The notes beneath the pieces are model-generated. The model searched no databases. It was given only the letters and a program-made list of their open reading frames with translations, and had not been told where the DNA came from. A stretch of DNA of 64,000 nt, taken from contig JAXRKN010000041.1 of assembly GCA_038502055.1 (NCBI GenBank), positions 2,275,501 through 2,339,500 on the forward strand, given 5' to 3'. This document shows, piece by piece, positions 47,254 through 61,076 of the stretch. Each line of letters starts with the position of its first letter. The first letter of the stretch is position 1. The DNA comes from Tanytarsus gracilentus (lineage: Eukaryota > Arthropoda > Insecta > Diptera > Chironomidae). A program made the translations under genes and the position numbers.

Positions 47254-50200
47254 GCACCGCCATCATTATGCTGGAACCTTCCTATCCTTCCCAATGTACC
47301 TCGGATGTCACAAAATTCAATTTAAAGATGAAAAAATTGGCCTATCTAGGAATCAGAAAAACTTCAAAGTGCCAAAATTAAAAAAATACAAAGTTGTTAA
47401 GGATAGACATGTATGTGTTAGACAACCATCTCTCAAACCAGCCAATCAACGATATCAACAAATCGCAATATTTCAATCGACGATGATAAAAAAAAGAAGA
47501 AAAAAAATCGAGAGCAACTAAGCTCTTAATTGATTTTGCACACCTTATTTCTCGACAAATGAAATCTTCTTCGCTAAAAAAAACTCTGAGTAAGTGCAAT
47601 ACTTATAGATTACATACATCTTTCCGCTACATAAAGATACATGTTACTATTATTGTTACTATGTCATGATGATAAAGAAAAAATTATTATAAATGTTCAT
47701 AAATGTGAGCTCAAAATTTTAATCGAACTTTTTGAGATGAAAAAATGACAGGAAAATATTTAATTGAATTTCTGCTAATTAGTTCTATATTTACAAATGA
47801 AATCAATATACTGAGAAAACACCTTTGAGGGATATTTTGCTGTTATGATAGTTGTGGAAAGCTTGATATCGAGAATGGAATGAGTTTGAGGCATTTGAAG
47901 TGTAGAAAAGCTTTGATGAAAATTTTGCGTGGTTTTAATTTTTTCTTTCTAAATAGCGTATAAAATTTTAAATTTTAAGTTTCGTAAAATCATTCAAGAA
48001 TCTGAATCAAATTTAAACCACAAAGAGAATAAAAATAATTATTTTTCTGAAATTTAGTTAATGATTTATGTCAATTCATTAATGGAATATTTCTCGTTTC
48101 AAACTTCCCACAACACTCATCAGCAATTTTGGCTAAAAACGTATAAATAAAGTCAAAATTTACATTAAAAAATTTCTATAAAAAAACGTTTTATCATAAC
48201 TTTACGATTTAAGAATTTACGAATGAAGTGTTTCTCAATTTTATTAAAAATCTCTTTACTGTGATCTCAAAAATATATAAGAAATATATTTTTATGTTGC
48301 TATAGCATGCTCCATATTTTTATACAAAATTATGAAAAAATATTTAACTTTCTACCAACAAAAAAAGTGTAAAACGTACTAAGAAAGGAATGATTTAAGA
48401 TACACTAAAAATTTGACGCTAAACATGATTAGAGCATCAGGAAATTTAAGTTTGGGGTTTGTGCGTAAATTAAGTCACGTTGAATAAAAATAATTAAGAT
48501 CTTTACTTGAATTTTTTTAAAAAATTTGAAATTGTGATCTATTTTTTTAAAGCATGACATAATTTACAATCAACCCCATAAATTCCTCAAATTCTTTAAA
48601 GACAAAAATCATAAATGTTTCGACGTTAAAATCTTTATTAATGTGTGAAAAATATTTTTCTCTCTTCAAAATTGCACAAAGTGCGATTATTTCACTTGTC
48701 ACGAAAATTAATTTATTTGTCATTAATTCGAAAGTAATAAGAAAATTTTCTCCGCGAGAAATTTAAAAGAATTTTTATCGCTTTTTGAGTGCAAAATTCT
48801 CTTTGCGCATTTATTAGAAAATTTATAAAACTCGATGGAAAAAAAATACTTTTTCTCTATGTGATCAAATTTTACTGTTGATACTTTTCTGAGAGGATGT
48901 TTAAAGGATGAAAAAATATTTAAATGTTAACTAAGACGTAAAATGAGAAAAAAAACTACCTAAAGATAATGAAAAAAATTAAATTTTTAAATATCGTAAA
49001 TTTTTTTGCTGCTCATTTTTAAGAATTTGACCCACTAAAATTACTTTTTGTGACCAATTAATTATCAAAACAGAGATTTGACCTATTTAGTGCCATTTAA
49101 CGTTCACACTTTGAGATGTTCTTTCAAAATCCCATTAGTAAATGTCATCGACATCGCGTATAAGAAGAATGAAATCACAAAAAGAAAGAAAAATTAGTTC
49201 AAAAATAGTTCTCGAGATTATTAATGACACTTGACAAATGATTACATTGCAGCTGAGGATTAAAATGTGTGGCTTCATCATGAGAGTATAAATGTTATTG
49301 CTATATCAAAATAGAGTTTAATAAGAGAAATAAAATTAAGGAGAAAATATTTTTTGTAGAATAAAAGAATGGAAACAGTCGCTGTTAAAAAAGTACACTT
49401 GAAGATTTTTGCCATATGAAAATAGATAAGAATTTTAAAAATGTTTTAACGCATTCCTAATACAGTAAAAGAAGCTCGGCTGAAATATTGACATTGAAAT
49501 TAATTAATTATCCCGTGCAAGTGTCATAAGTTGCCAAATAAAATTAAATGATCTTTTAAGGGTTTGAATCATGTCTAAAAAATTATCATTGAACAACCGA
49601 GAAATTTTTCTAATGACATGCCAACATTTTCTATCTAGTCATCAAAACCCATTAAAACATCACATTTTAACGCACTTCACTTAAAATCGAATCAATCTTT
49701 AATTTACAAATGAAATTTCACTCAAACATATTAAGAAAAATTTTAGGAACGATAAAATTAACAAAAAAAATGAACGATAAATTTTACACAGGTTAAATTG
49801 AAGGCCTTAAGAAAAACATACAGTGAAAAAAGTTACAAAAAAATAGAAACTGAAAAAGTGACCTAAAAATATTTTCAAACCATGAAATAAACACGTGTTG
49901 TGACAACTAGAATTGAGGAAAAGTCAGAAAAACTGGGTTGAAAAATTTCACTTTGTGAGAGATTTTCTTGGAAAAATTTAATTATTTTTAATAAATCAAA
50001 ATTGTTAAAAAAATCCAGAAAAATCGCACAGATATGATAAAAGCTCCACGCAAACATTAAATGGCCTAATCAATTCAAATTTGCATGAAATAATTCAAGC
50101 GCATCTTTAAAAGAAGTGAAATTTTCATAAAAATGAATAAAATTAAGGTTAAAAATATATAAATGAAAGTCGCAAAGCGCCACAAGAAACTTCACTGTTC

Positions 50201-53200
50201 AAAATTTACTCGAAAGTGAAATTGAACGCAAAATCTTCCTTTCTCACAAAAAAAAGCTTTTAAAAAGTTTATAAAAATATTTTTTCTACAAAAGTCGCAA
50301 AATCTGTGAAATTTTACTTCTTCAACTCATTTTTGTTAAACAAAAAAATCTAAAAATCTTGTTGATGTTCTTTGAAAAAACTCTTTTACGTAGATAAGGA
50401 AAATAAATTTTATGAAACTAATTTTTAGAGATAAAAACCTAAATTTTAAACTCTATCGAAGAGATTTTAGATAAGAATTTATTCAATAACAAAAAAATTA
50501 GATAGTGAATTTAAATTTTAATCTCTCTCGATTTAATCCATAAAAATTATTATGATTATTGTGTATTAAGTGTACATAAGATTATTAAGATGAAACATGT
50601 CAATGTCATGTTTTGGTGATGACGAAAAATATTTAAAAAAAAATGATGATGATGACGATCGATCCAGAACGTGATTTTTGATATCATGTGCGTGAGAAAA
50701 GTTTCACGTTAAAAAATATCAATTTTCCTTATGACAAAAAACTATCAAAAAAGTCACTAATTGGTGTGAAATTTGATCAAATTAAGATATAAATTTTATT
50801 AAATAGATTTACGTTTGACTGCTGATCATAAATTATAAAAAAAAAATGTTGAACGAAATTTTGCAAAAACTTGAAAACTTTTTAGAATTTTTCAAAAGTT
50901 AATTTTCATAAATAAAAGTCATCAATTTTTTGCAAAAAGTTTTTCAAAAGATTTCTTGACGATATACAAATTAATTTATTTAACACATTAACTCGTCTTA
51001 CTATAATATTTTTTTATTAGTTTAATTCTCATTAAAATTAGTTTTATAAATGATGAAATTTAATCCTTTAACATAATTTTTATATGTTATAAATGATTAT
51101 CGGAAAAAAAGAAATCGAATGAAATATCAAAAAATTAAAAAACTTTTTCAAATGAAAAAGTTCAAAAAAATGAATAAATAAAGATTTCATACTAATTTAC
51201 GACAATGGTTGAAGTGTTTTTATTTCGTAAGAATTAATTTACAGGATAATAAATTTATTTCAAAATTTTTTAGTTTTAAGTGGATTTAAAATTCAATCCT
51301 GGATTTAAAAAAATTGCCTCACTTATCTCACCGACTGTTATACAATTTAAAATCAATTCACTACGCTCCTGATACCGATCAACTAATAATGGATCTCTTA
51401 TAAGCTCTCCGTTGTTGTTTCATAATAATCCAACCTTCCCATCATGTTTGATTCCCTCCTCCTTTTACAACTAGACATTACATTTTAGTTGCTGATATCA
51501 CACTCCAATCTACAAACACCAGTGGCATTATTACTGCTTTAGCAATAAATTACAAACAAGAAGAAGAAAATAAAAAATAATAAAAAAAAGTGGTAAGTAA
51601 GGTTGTTAATGATGGTGCAATAAATTGAAATAAATTGTGTGTATATATTTCGGGAGGTGTGAGAGGAGTCACAAGCGATGAAGAAAAAATATTATGACGG
51701 TCATCATATTGTGGAGATTACAATGTATAAAAGAAGTTATAAATAGAAACCACAGTGGAGGCTCGAAATTTTTTTTCATTTAAATTTTAATTTTTCAATA
51801 AGATGAACTTTTTAGAGATCAACTGTATCCGAAATCATCTTTCAAACTTTTCACATCTTGATCTTCATGGATGAGTATAAGAGAAAAATTAATTTCACAT
51901 GTTGTTGGCAGCTTCTGATATTTCTCACTTTCAGATTAATTTCTTTTGATTTTAATTTTTCATTTCCAATGTATCGAAAAAAAAGATATTCAAAATGCTA
52001 CTTGAATTGTTCGCATGTTAATTAGAAACGAGTTTTTAACTCAAACTCTCCAAAACACCCCTTTTTTGGTGTATTTAATTTCTTGTGTAAAGTCTGACAG
52101 AAATTCACGCTGATGAGACTCCTCGGCAAGGAAAGAAGAAGAGAATTAAAAGATAAAAGAAACTGAATTTATCACAATTAATTGATTCCTTCCTCCAACC
52201 GGAAATTTGCATAAATTCCTCGTCATTGCTTCTCTCCTTTAATTCTCTTTTTTGTTCTTCTTCTTACTTTTCACTTTTTTGTCAGAGCAAATTAAGAAAC
52301 CTCAATGAAGAGATTGAGAATTGAGGCTTAGCAACTGCATTTGACATTTAGGGTCGATTAAGGTGTTTGAATAAAAAAAGTTTGAAAAAATTAAATCTGA
52401 GATTAAAAATGTTAATTCTAGTTAAAAATAAATTCTAAGATTAAATAAAATTATATCTGAGATTAAAAAGGGCTTAAAAAATTAACTCAGTCAAAATTTT
52501 AGTGTCCGCTCCTTGAATGCCCTCCTATCAACCTGAAAGTTCATTAATATTATGCATGCACATACAGATGTATGCAAAGAGTCATTTTACTTCATTTCTT
52601 CATTGATATCAAGCTCATCTGTCTCTCTAGGGCAGGTTTTCGATTGCATTTGAAATTGTATATTTGGTTGCAAAGAATTCCATATTTGTTAATTTGCAAT
52701 TGTTGCTTTCCTAAGAAAAAAAGGACCTCACACCGTTTGACCATCGTCAGGCACGGATCATTTTAATCTCGTGCGCTCGACTTGCAAATAAACTTATTTT
52801 TTGCAAGTGTGCTGCTGCCGGGCATTTTATTACACAAAATATTTTTCGCTCTCTTTCCGAGTGTGCCTCTCGGATTGTCATCTCTTTCAGCGATTTTAAT
52901 TAAAATTTATTTTTTCTTCCTCGCTCGATTCCTTGAACCTTGTAATTAAATTTTATTCCTTTTGATTTTTTTACGCGTATATGAGAGAAAGCGATCGTCA
53001 AGGGGTGGAAATTAATTTTTGTTATAAAAGTTCTCGTGATGTTTTTGATTGCATTAACAATTTCCAGCCCTCGATTTACATACTCATCTCTCCAGCTCGA
53101 AGGTCAATTGCAATTCTTTTCCCCTTCTCTCTTCTCCACATTTTTTAAATCGATGCCATAAATGGAAGAAATTAATAAATCATTTACAGATTTGCAATTT

Positions 53201-55598
53201 TTCATTCATTGATATTTTTTTTCGATCCCGTCAAGAGAGCCACCTGGTATTTAATTTAATTATCCACTATCACATGACCCATCATTTTATCTCTCAATAT
53301 TTTTTTTTGACACTTTATCTTCCCGCTGGAATGTCTTGATGGTGAAGAAGAATAAATAAACAGCCAGAGAAGAAATCAATAAAATCTCAATGAATAACAA
53401 ATTTATGATAGCATCGCTTCACATTTATGTTAATTGTACAACAAGAAAATGTTCAACATAGAAGCACACGGTGTGGTGTGATGTATGCGTTCGAACAATA
53501 ATATGAAAATATAAATACACTCGAAGCTCTGGACGAAGAATTGAGAGAAATGAAAGAAGAATTGACAATACTCGACTATGACTCGGCTGTTCTGTGTAAA
53601 GCCCATTTGAAAAATAAAATATTTTTAAATTTTGAAAAATAAAAATTTTATTCACAAGTTTTTGAATAAAAACTTTAATTTAAATTATTTTTAAAAATCG
53701 ATCTTAAAATTTGCAAGTTTTTAATTTAATGGTTATGAAGTTTCAATATCAAGATGAACCACCCTTCGAAAACACAAACTGGGGGTTAAAATTTTCGTTT
53801 AAAATAAATCGATCATCAGTGATCAAAAGAATTTATTCAAAGGAAAAAAATTCAATTTTTAACGTATTTTTTTATCTTTAAATATTTTAGTACTAAAAAT
53901 TTAGATTTTTAATTTCTTTTAAATAATTTTCGAGATAGTTGAGTTCTCAAAACTCTTCAAGCATCGATAAAGAGGAACATGGAGCAGCACATAAGAAGTG
54001 AATTGAAGAACAAGACAACAAATGCTGTGAATAAGAATGAATTTATTTTTTAAGGTGAGGCCTTCTCTCTCTCTCCGACAAAATCTCTTTTCTTTTTATT
54101 ATTTCTTCTGATAATTCTGCTCTTGGCTCACTCGAATATCTTTTTTTTATATTCTCGATTATTGTCTCTCTGTTTTTCGCTCCATAATGCACCGCAACAA
54201 GCATCTCTCGACTTAATTAATGATGCTTGATTTTGTACACATCACCTATTGTTAAGCGAATTTCTCATACAAACAATGTAACGTCAGTCCATTAATTACA
54301 GATGATAATTGTGTTGTGTGTGCCTTATGCCTTGTTGTCAAAGAGTAGATGCAGGCTTAAGCTCGAGCTCATACGACAATGAGATAAAAATAAAGGCACT
54401 GAATGGCGGATATGTTGGAATGGTTTGCGAACACAAAAAAATATCTAAAAATTCAGGAAAGAATTGATGAAAAAATTTAATCAGGAAATTTTAAAAAAAT
54501 TTAGAATGCGTCAATTACATTTTTAAAAACACACACTTGATGCTGACTTCAGCAGAAAAATGTCCGAGAGAAAAATTCTTAAAAATCATCGCTGGATGAT
54601 AGAGTAAAAAATTTTCTTCTTCTTCTCTAGAAAGGAGTGTCATCCACCATCAACAACAACAAAAGATATGAATTCATTAAATAATCATTTAAATTTTAAC
54701 TGCTTCATTGGAAGTTGTCTCAGCTGATCGACTGAAAATCGGATGCTATTAAAAATTATTCTTCACCTCTCTTACTATATTGACTCATTCATTGATTCCG
54801 GTTTTTTTTTCGTTGAAATTTAAGCTCGAGAGAATATTAAAGAAATCCCCTGTTGATGATGTTTATTTATTTCATCAATTCACAGTTTCCTTATTGTGTG
54901 GATTAACTTATTGTATTGATAGAAATGAAGAATATTCAGAGAGAGTTTGAGCATGATGATCAAGCCGTTAGAAAAAATGATTAAAAAATTTATAATTTAT
55001 CCAGATTTAAAGATGTTTAATTTTAAAATATTTCATGGACAATTTTTCATCTAAATCATGTTACATAAATGACAATCGTGCCCTGTAATGCAAGAATATA
55101 TTCTAGAGAAGTGCTTCAATAAGAATTGAGGACACTAGTGTGCACTCAAGACAAATAATAGTCACAGCATTTAGGTTAAAGATAACAACGAAAACTTTAT
55201 TTTATATGGCATCATCCTTAATAATCTAACATGATGCTGAGGAACACAACAAAAAAAATAACAGTTCACAGGTGCAAGCCTTCCTCCAAAAAATTGTGGC
55301 GCTAATGATTTATTTAAATAGAAAAAGAGTGCATAATTTTTTACTGTATTTTTAAATGCTTATTGAAAATTTTTAAATCATTTTCTCAATAAAAACTAAC
55401 CAATTTTTAGAGGAAGACAATTGAATACATTCAAAATATGCAAATCTCACTATGCATGTGAAAAAAATATTTTTAGTGGGATCAAAATGTCTTTTTTGGC
55501 GAATTTTTCGTCACAGCAATTCAGTTCATGCTCATTTAAGTCGCAGGTTTAAACTTTTGGTTAATAGCTGACATAATTTTCTGCCAAATAGACTTTTG
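47254..55598. other. stripe 3' region and gene-poor spacer to TAPT1
   Basis: AT-rich DNA with no recognisable gene. The start is probably stripe 3'UTR; AATAAA hexamers at 48028-48033 and about 48146 are candidate poly(A) signals. At the far end, TTTATT at 55309-55314 would be a poly(A) signal for TAPT1 on the minus strand. Between them I see only low-complexity AT runs. Confidence 0.5.
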
Positions 55599-57741
55599 CT
55601 ATAATCGATCACTCGTCGAGTCGAGTTGAATGAACGGCTCACTCTCTGATCGTTTATGTGATCTTCTTCGATGGAGGAGATTGGGTGAAGTGTTGTCTTC
55701 TTCATCTGATGAAGATTCAACGGGACAATTAGCTAAATCAGGCTCACTTCCATGTCTTGCAAGTGATTCGTCCATTGATTGAATTTTCTCTTCAACAACC
55801 TGCTCGATTGCTTTTGAATTTAAAATTCCAATATCGTCGAGATCGACATCGCTATTGGAGAAAATTACAGTCGCACCGAGAGGAGATTTTATCTTTAAAT
55901 TACTCTCATCTAACGATGACACTGATAATATTGAGAAGGCTTGATTTTTGGATGCTTTTCTTATGGGACTTGGCGACGACGATGAGATTATCGGTGATTG
56001 AGTTGGTGGCGCTCGATTATGAATTGGCGATGTTGTAATATCTGCATTTTGTTTTGTTTTCATAATCGATCCAGGTTGATTTAAAGTTGTTGCAGTATGC
56101 GATGCCATTTTTTCTGCAATCTTCTCATCTTGATGCTTTTGCATGATATCACAAGCTTTGCCGAGAGTGCAAATTGTGTTGAGAACACGACACGAGAAGA
56201 GGCACATGTAAGCCACGAAAAAGATTACTATCGATCCAAGATTCTTGAATGATAGCGAGTGATACAAGGATTTGACTAGCACAACGGCAAGTGGAAATGG
56301 AATGAAACCCATGCGACGAGCTGTAGATTAAGAAAAAAGTTTAAAATTCACCGGATATTAATTTAATTTAACTCACCAACTAAATCCGAATGGTCAGAGA
56401 AAGCATGCTTCTGTCTCGTTTGAGTGACATCATAGGCGATACTAATCGTGTACTCCTTGTAGACATCAATGGGAATTTCATTAAATCGTGTGATAAAAGC
56501 ATGTTTAATCCAATCGACAAAAAACTCGGTAAGCATCACCCAGAAGCAATCGGGCAGCATCACGAAAAACTGTTCTGGTTTCCAATTATATTCTCTCATT
56601 GTTTGAATCATGACAATAATTAGTAATATCGAGAGATGAAATCGTTCACGAACATCCGCACATGTCAATTGGAACAGATTATTTTTATCAAATTTCTTAA
56701 ACACACTTCCTTTGAGTTCCACAAAATTATTCGACATCATGATCGTTAAAAGTCCTTTGTTACTAGAATTGATGGCCACATTGAGTGCTGTCGCTTGAAA
56801 CATGACTAAGACACTGTGCATAAATATGTAGATTACGGCAAAAATAAAATGAGCGAAGATACTTAGATGGCGCTTACTAGAAGTTCGTGGCTCTGTTGCT
56901 GTCCAGAAAAGCGCATCAATAATGTCCTGGCCAAATGCTGACAGCAATCGATCACCAATCTCAAGCATGTTATAAAACATGTACAATTTTATAATCGATT
57001 GACTTTTTATGAGATGATAAAGCATGTTTGTGTCTGCATAGAGCAGTGAATAACTCACAATGATCCACATTGTGCCTTTCAATAAATCACAAGTCTCGGC
57101 TGGTGCCAAAATTCTTTGCGAGTCTCTTCGTCTCTTAAAAAATCGTATGATCGGTCTCGTTAAAAGTGCCCACAGTGCCATAATGTATCTAATAGGCAAA
57201 AATGTGAAAATATAAAGAAAACTGTCGGCACACTGCATCATCCCATATGCTAAGAATTTTTCCAATTCTCGAGGAATTTTCATAAACGAATAAATCTTTT
57301 CTCTCCTCGACGTGTATCGCTCTTCATCGTGGTCAAGGCAATATCCACGATTAAGTTCAACTCGAAGAAAGTCCATCAGACTGAATTTGTTGGTGTGAGC
57401 TAAAAAGAATTATTCAAAAATATAACGATATTTAACGACTTAAGATTAGATTAAAAATCATGAGATTAGATTAAACGTTACTATTTTAATCTCTTCTTCA
57501 ATCACTTAGTTAAAATTTCTTTAAAGCTCTCACAAGCATCAAGTTTAATTAATTGACGTGTCTCAATGCAAATTCACTTCATAAACAAACCTCTTTCTTT
57601 TGGCAAATCGGCATTCTTTGTACTGGATGGCTCATCGCAACAATCATTGTCCAGTAGAAGAGGTTCAGTCTCTTGAAATGAATCGCCACGAAATCTTATT
57701 CGCTTGATTGGAGTCGATGTATTTAAATTTAATGAATTCAT
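55599..57741 (-). CDS. Tapt1: TAPT1 homologue, multi-pass membrane protein
   Basis: Member of the TAPT1/EMP65 family (DUF747). Human TAPT1 is tied to ciliogenesis and skeletal development, and yeast EMP65 acts in an ER membrane complex. Exons on the minus strand: 57741-57591, 57399-56377, 56320-55599; introns of 191 and 56 nt, both phase 1; 631 residues. Family hallmarks: GYCLDHDEERYTSRREKIY (about 69-87), IPRELEK, the block NNFVELKGSVFKKFDKNNLF (about 275-294), KHAFITRFNEIP, and SDLVARRMGFIPFPLAVVLV across the second junction. Hydrophobic spans lie at about 99-131, 159-171, 230-255, 305-318, 328-348, 395-414 and 420-444. The tail from about 450 is hydrophilic and Ser/acidic-rich (SSSDEEDN) and probably cytosolic. 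Human TAPT1 is about 567 residues, so the length is usual. It starts 393 bp from the divergent oxidase gene. Confidence 0.93.
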
Positions 57742-58134
57742 CACTTTGTTCTGTTTTCTTTATTGTTTTGATTACGATGCAATGAATTTCCCCCTTTTTA
57801 ATATAGGGGGTTGTGCAATTGAATGAAGAGAAAGAACCGACAGCTGATAAAGTTAATTAATTAAGAATTAAGAATAGTTTGAGGAGTTTTGGTAAATATA
57901 TTGATACTCACTTAACTTTAATCTGACTCTATCAAAACTTTTCCGCATGACACTCTTTATAAGCGTCATTATTTATTAATAAAATCGTTCGTTAGCGAAA
58001 ATTTTAAACCTCTTAAACATAAACAACTTCAGGGCTTCCATCCGCTCTCAAAATTGTTATGAAACACAAAAAAAAAGTTTATCAGATAAAAAGAGAAATT
58101 TTTTAACTTTTAAATATATTTTAGTGAAATTAGA
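57742..58134. promoter_or_regulatory. Shared intergenic region of a head-to-head gene pair
   Basis: 393 bp between the TAPT1 ATG (minus) and the oxidase ATG (plus). Both promoters must lie here or inside the genes, so a bidirectional promoter is likely. I see no clear TATA/Inr pair or DRE (TATCGATA). Confidence 0.5.
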
Positions 58135-59985
58135 ATGAGTGTGAAGGATGGTGCGAGTACGACTAAAAAGAACTATGTATCAACAATTATAATTGGCGCT
58201 GGAGTGGCGGGATTATCTGCAGCAAATCATCTTTTAGGTAAAATTCAAAATTTTCTACTCAATTTATTTTCACTAACACTAAATTTAATTTTTCCAGCCA
58301 ATGGAATCACAGACTTTAAAATATTAGAAGCTAGAAATCGAATCGGTGGCCGAATAATTTCCATTGATATGGGAAAATCGCAGCGAATAGAGCTCGGAGC
58401 CAACTGGATTCACGGAGTTCTCGGAAATCCGATTTTTGAGCTTGCCATGCAGCATAATCTTATTGACATTCTACAGACCACACCGCAGAACAGAAAAGTC
58501 ATTGCTTTAGTAGAAAATGGCAAGCAAGTGCCATTCGAAGTGCTCCAAGAAATCTACGAAGCTTATCTCGTGTTTTTAAAACGCTGTGAAGAATATTTCC
58601 TCTGTGAATTCTCGCCACCAGAAGATATTTATAGTGTTGGCGCACACATCAAGCTTGAAGTTGAGCTCTATCTTAAAAACATCACAAATAGAGAGGAAAA
58701 GCACTTGCGTGAAATGATATTTAATTGCTTACTGAAGCGTGAAACCTGCATTACTGGATGTCATTCAATGGACGAAATAGGTATGTGGTTATCAATAATT
58801 CAATATCTCGCCACAATAATGTCTCCAGTATTGAAATGACCTTGACATTTTCATATCCACACGTTTAAAATTCTTATTTTAGATCTTTTAGAACTTGGAA
58901 GCTACACGGAACTTCAAGGTGGTAATATTGTCCTGCCTGCAGGATACTCCTCCATTTTAGCCCCACTCAAAGCCTCGCTACCGCCCGACAGTGTTCTTCT
59001 TAACTGCCCAGTTAGAACGATCAAATGGAAGCGGAAAAAAGCACCAGTAACAAGTCCCGGTGGCCTTAATAATATTCCCGAGGAGGCTGAAGAAGACGAC
59101 GGCAATGAGTCTGATAAAACCATAACTGACGAACCAAAAACTTCAAGTACTATCGATGGACGATGTCAAATTGTGTGTGATACAAATGAAATCTTTTATG
59201 CTGATCATGTCATCTGTACGATACCGTTAGGTGTGCTAAAAGAAAATCCAAATCTCTTTGATCCACCGCTGCCGGACTATAAGCAAGAGTCTATTGAGCG
59301 TCTTTTATATGGAACAGTTAATAAGATATTTCTCGAGTATGAGAGACCATTTCTAAGTCAAGATATCAGTGAGATTATGCTTCTTTGGGATAATGATCCT
59401 GTCGATACGCTCGATCCAACCGAAGAACAAATTAAGGAATTTTGGTATAGGAAAATTTACTCGTTCTCGAAAGTTAGTGACGTTTTAATTCTGGGTTGGA
59501 TATCGGGCAAAGAAGCTGAATATATGGAAACGCTTGATGATAAAACAGTTGCCGATAAATGCACGGAGCTGCTTAAAATATTTCTCAAAGATCCTTACAT
59601 TCCTCATCCAAAGCGATGTGTTCGAACGAGTTGGCATAGTCAGCCATACAGTAAGGGAAGCTACACTTCGATTGCCGTTGGAGGTTCCCAAGAAGACATC
59701 GAAAATATATCACAACCATTATACTCTAATCCACATCAGTCTAAGGTAAATGACCTGAATTTAATAAATTTTCATCTTTAATAATTTTAAATTTATTTTT
59801 AGCCTTCGATTTTGTTCGCCGGCGAGCATTGTCATGCCAATTTTTATTCAACGGTTCACGGAGCTTTCCTCACCGGCCGTAATAGTGCACAAATAATTTA
59901 TCGACCTGATTCACCGCAAGAAATTGTGATCGAGAACGATAGCAGTGATCTAAGTGCATGGATTCAAGGAATTTCTCTAGAATAA
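58135..59985 (+). CDS. FAD-dependent polyamine (spermine/N1-acetylpolyamine) oxidase
   Basis: Flavin amine oxidase of the PAOX/SMOX family, which oxidises spermine or acetylated polyamines and releases hydrogen peroxide. Exons: 58135-58237, 58298-58780, 58883-59745, 59803-59985; introns 60, 102 and 57 nt; 543 residues. Visible: Rossmann motif GAGVAG at 21-26, the FAD-ribose acidic residue in LEARNRIGGR (E45), the active-site string GANWIHG at 68-74, a Lys in GTVNKIFLEYERPF (K343) matching the conserved flavin-site lysine, and the C-terminal FAD loop AGEHCHANFYSTVHGAFLTG at 489-508. An acidic insert (about 248-285, with EEAEEDDGNES) is unusual for the family. The C-terminus GISLE is not a peroxisomal PTS1 signal, so a cytosolic location is more likely. 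Which polyamine is preferred cannot be read from sequence. An AATAAA overlaps the stop codon (59981-59986); others lie at 60317 and 60339. Confidence 0.92.
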
Positions 59986-61038
59986 ATCTGAAATTTTCAG
60001 TATTTTGTGTGGTCAGCAAACGCACGTGGAGTTGTGTGAAAACTTGCTGTTTGCTTTTAATGCCTAAAATTACTATTTAAGAAAAAGAAATTAATTTATG
60101 AATGCCTTTTTTAACTGTCAAAAATCTATTTTAATTTTTTATCCCATTTTTTTACGCAATGACATTTTTTATGCATTTTACTCTCTCTTTTCTAGTCTTG
60201 TAGAAAACATTTCTTATAAACAATTAATTTGCAATAATACCAAAAAATTAATAGCAAATAACATAAAAAAAATTAAATAGAAAGTTGTTAATTAAAAAGT
60301 GACGAATGACTTAATTAATAAAGGAAAGTTGCATGATGAATAAAAAATTATTGATTTTTTCCAACTCACGTAAAAATTAAAAAAAAATATTTAATTTTAA
60401 GTTCCACTCCTTTGATGAAGTTCTGTGTCGCTATATCGATTTGTTTACAGCTGAATTTTCGAAGTTTAACTGGTGAGAGAAGAAAATGTTTTTTTTTGCA
60501 TTATTCTCTCAATTTTTATGTTGTGCGTAATTTTCGTTCACATGCCACGTTCCTCTGAGAAATTCGATTTTGTTGTTTAGATGCATCTAGATGGAATTAA
60601 ATGTAAAGGACTTTATTTGAAAGAAAGGGAAAATCTTATTTTTTTTTGTTATTGAATAATTTTGCATTAATTAAAATAAATTAAAAAAGATACAAAAAAT
60701 AATAAAATTTAAAGAAGAAAAATTGCATCATTATTTAAATTACTCATTAGAATGCGATGAAAATATTATTATTGGTTTTAAAATCAATCGTGTGAATTCC
60801 TCTTAAAATTGCAAAATATTTATTTATATATTTACGCACGGGAATAAAAAGTTTTGTTTAGTGCAATAAGAACCAAACCCATCTATTAAGTGATCATAAA
60901 ATATTCAATTGACATGTCACCGCAATCATCCCAAAAAATGTATCGCATAAATAAAATCATGCTGTATTATTTGAGACAATCGCCGACACGTGAGAGAGCG
61001 AGAGAATTGCCTTCTAAATGATTTTCTCAATATCCAAA
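59986..61038. other. Oxidase 3' region and intergenic spacer
   Basis: AT-rich; holds candidate poly(A) signals at 60317-60322 and 60339-60344 for the upstream oxidase gene. I see no gene here. Confidence 0.5.
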
Positions 61039-61076
61039 TATATACTCAGTTCTTACCAACATTTTCATTCAGTCGT
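61039..61076 (+). promoter_or_regulatory. TATA/Inr core promoter, probably for hnRNP K
   Basis: TATATA at 61039-61044 and the arthropod initiator TTCAGTC with its A at 61071. The TATA starts 32 bases before that A, the canonical spacing. The next coding sequence on the same strand is hnRNP K, so a start site at 61071 is the simplest reading (inference). Confidence 0.5.
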
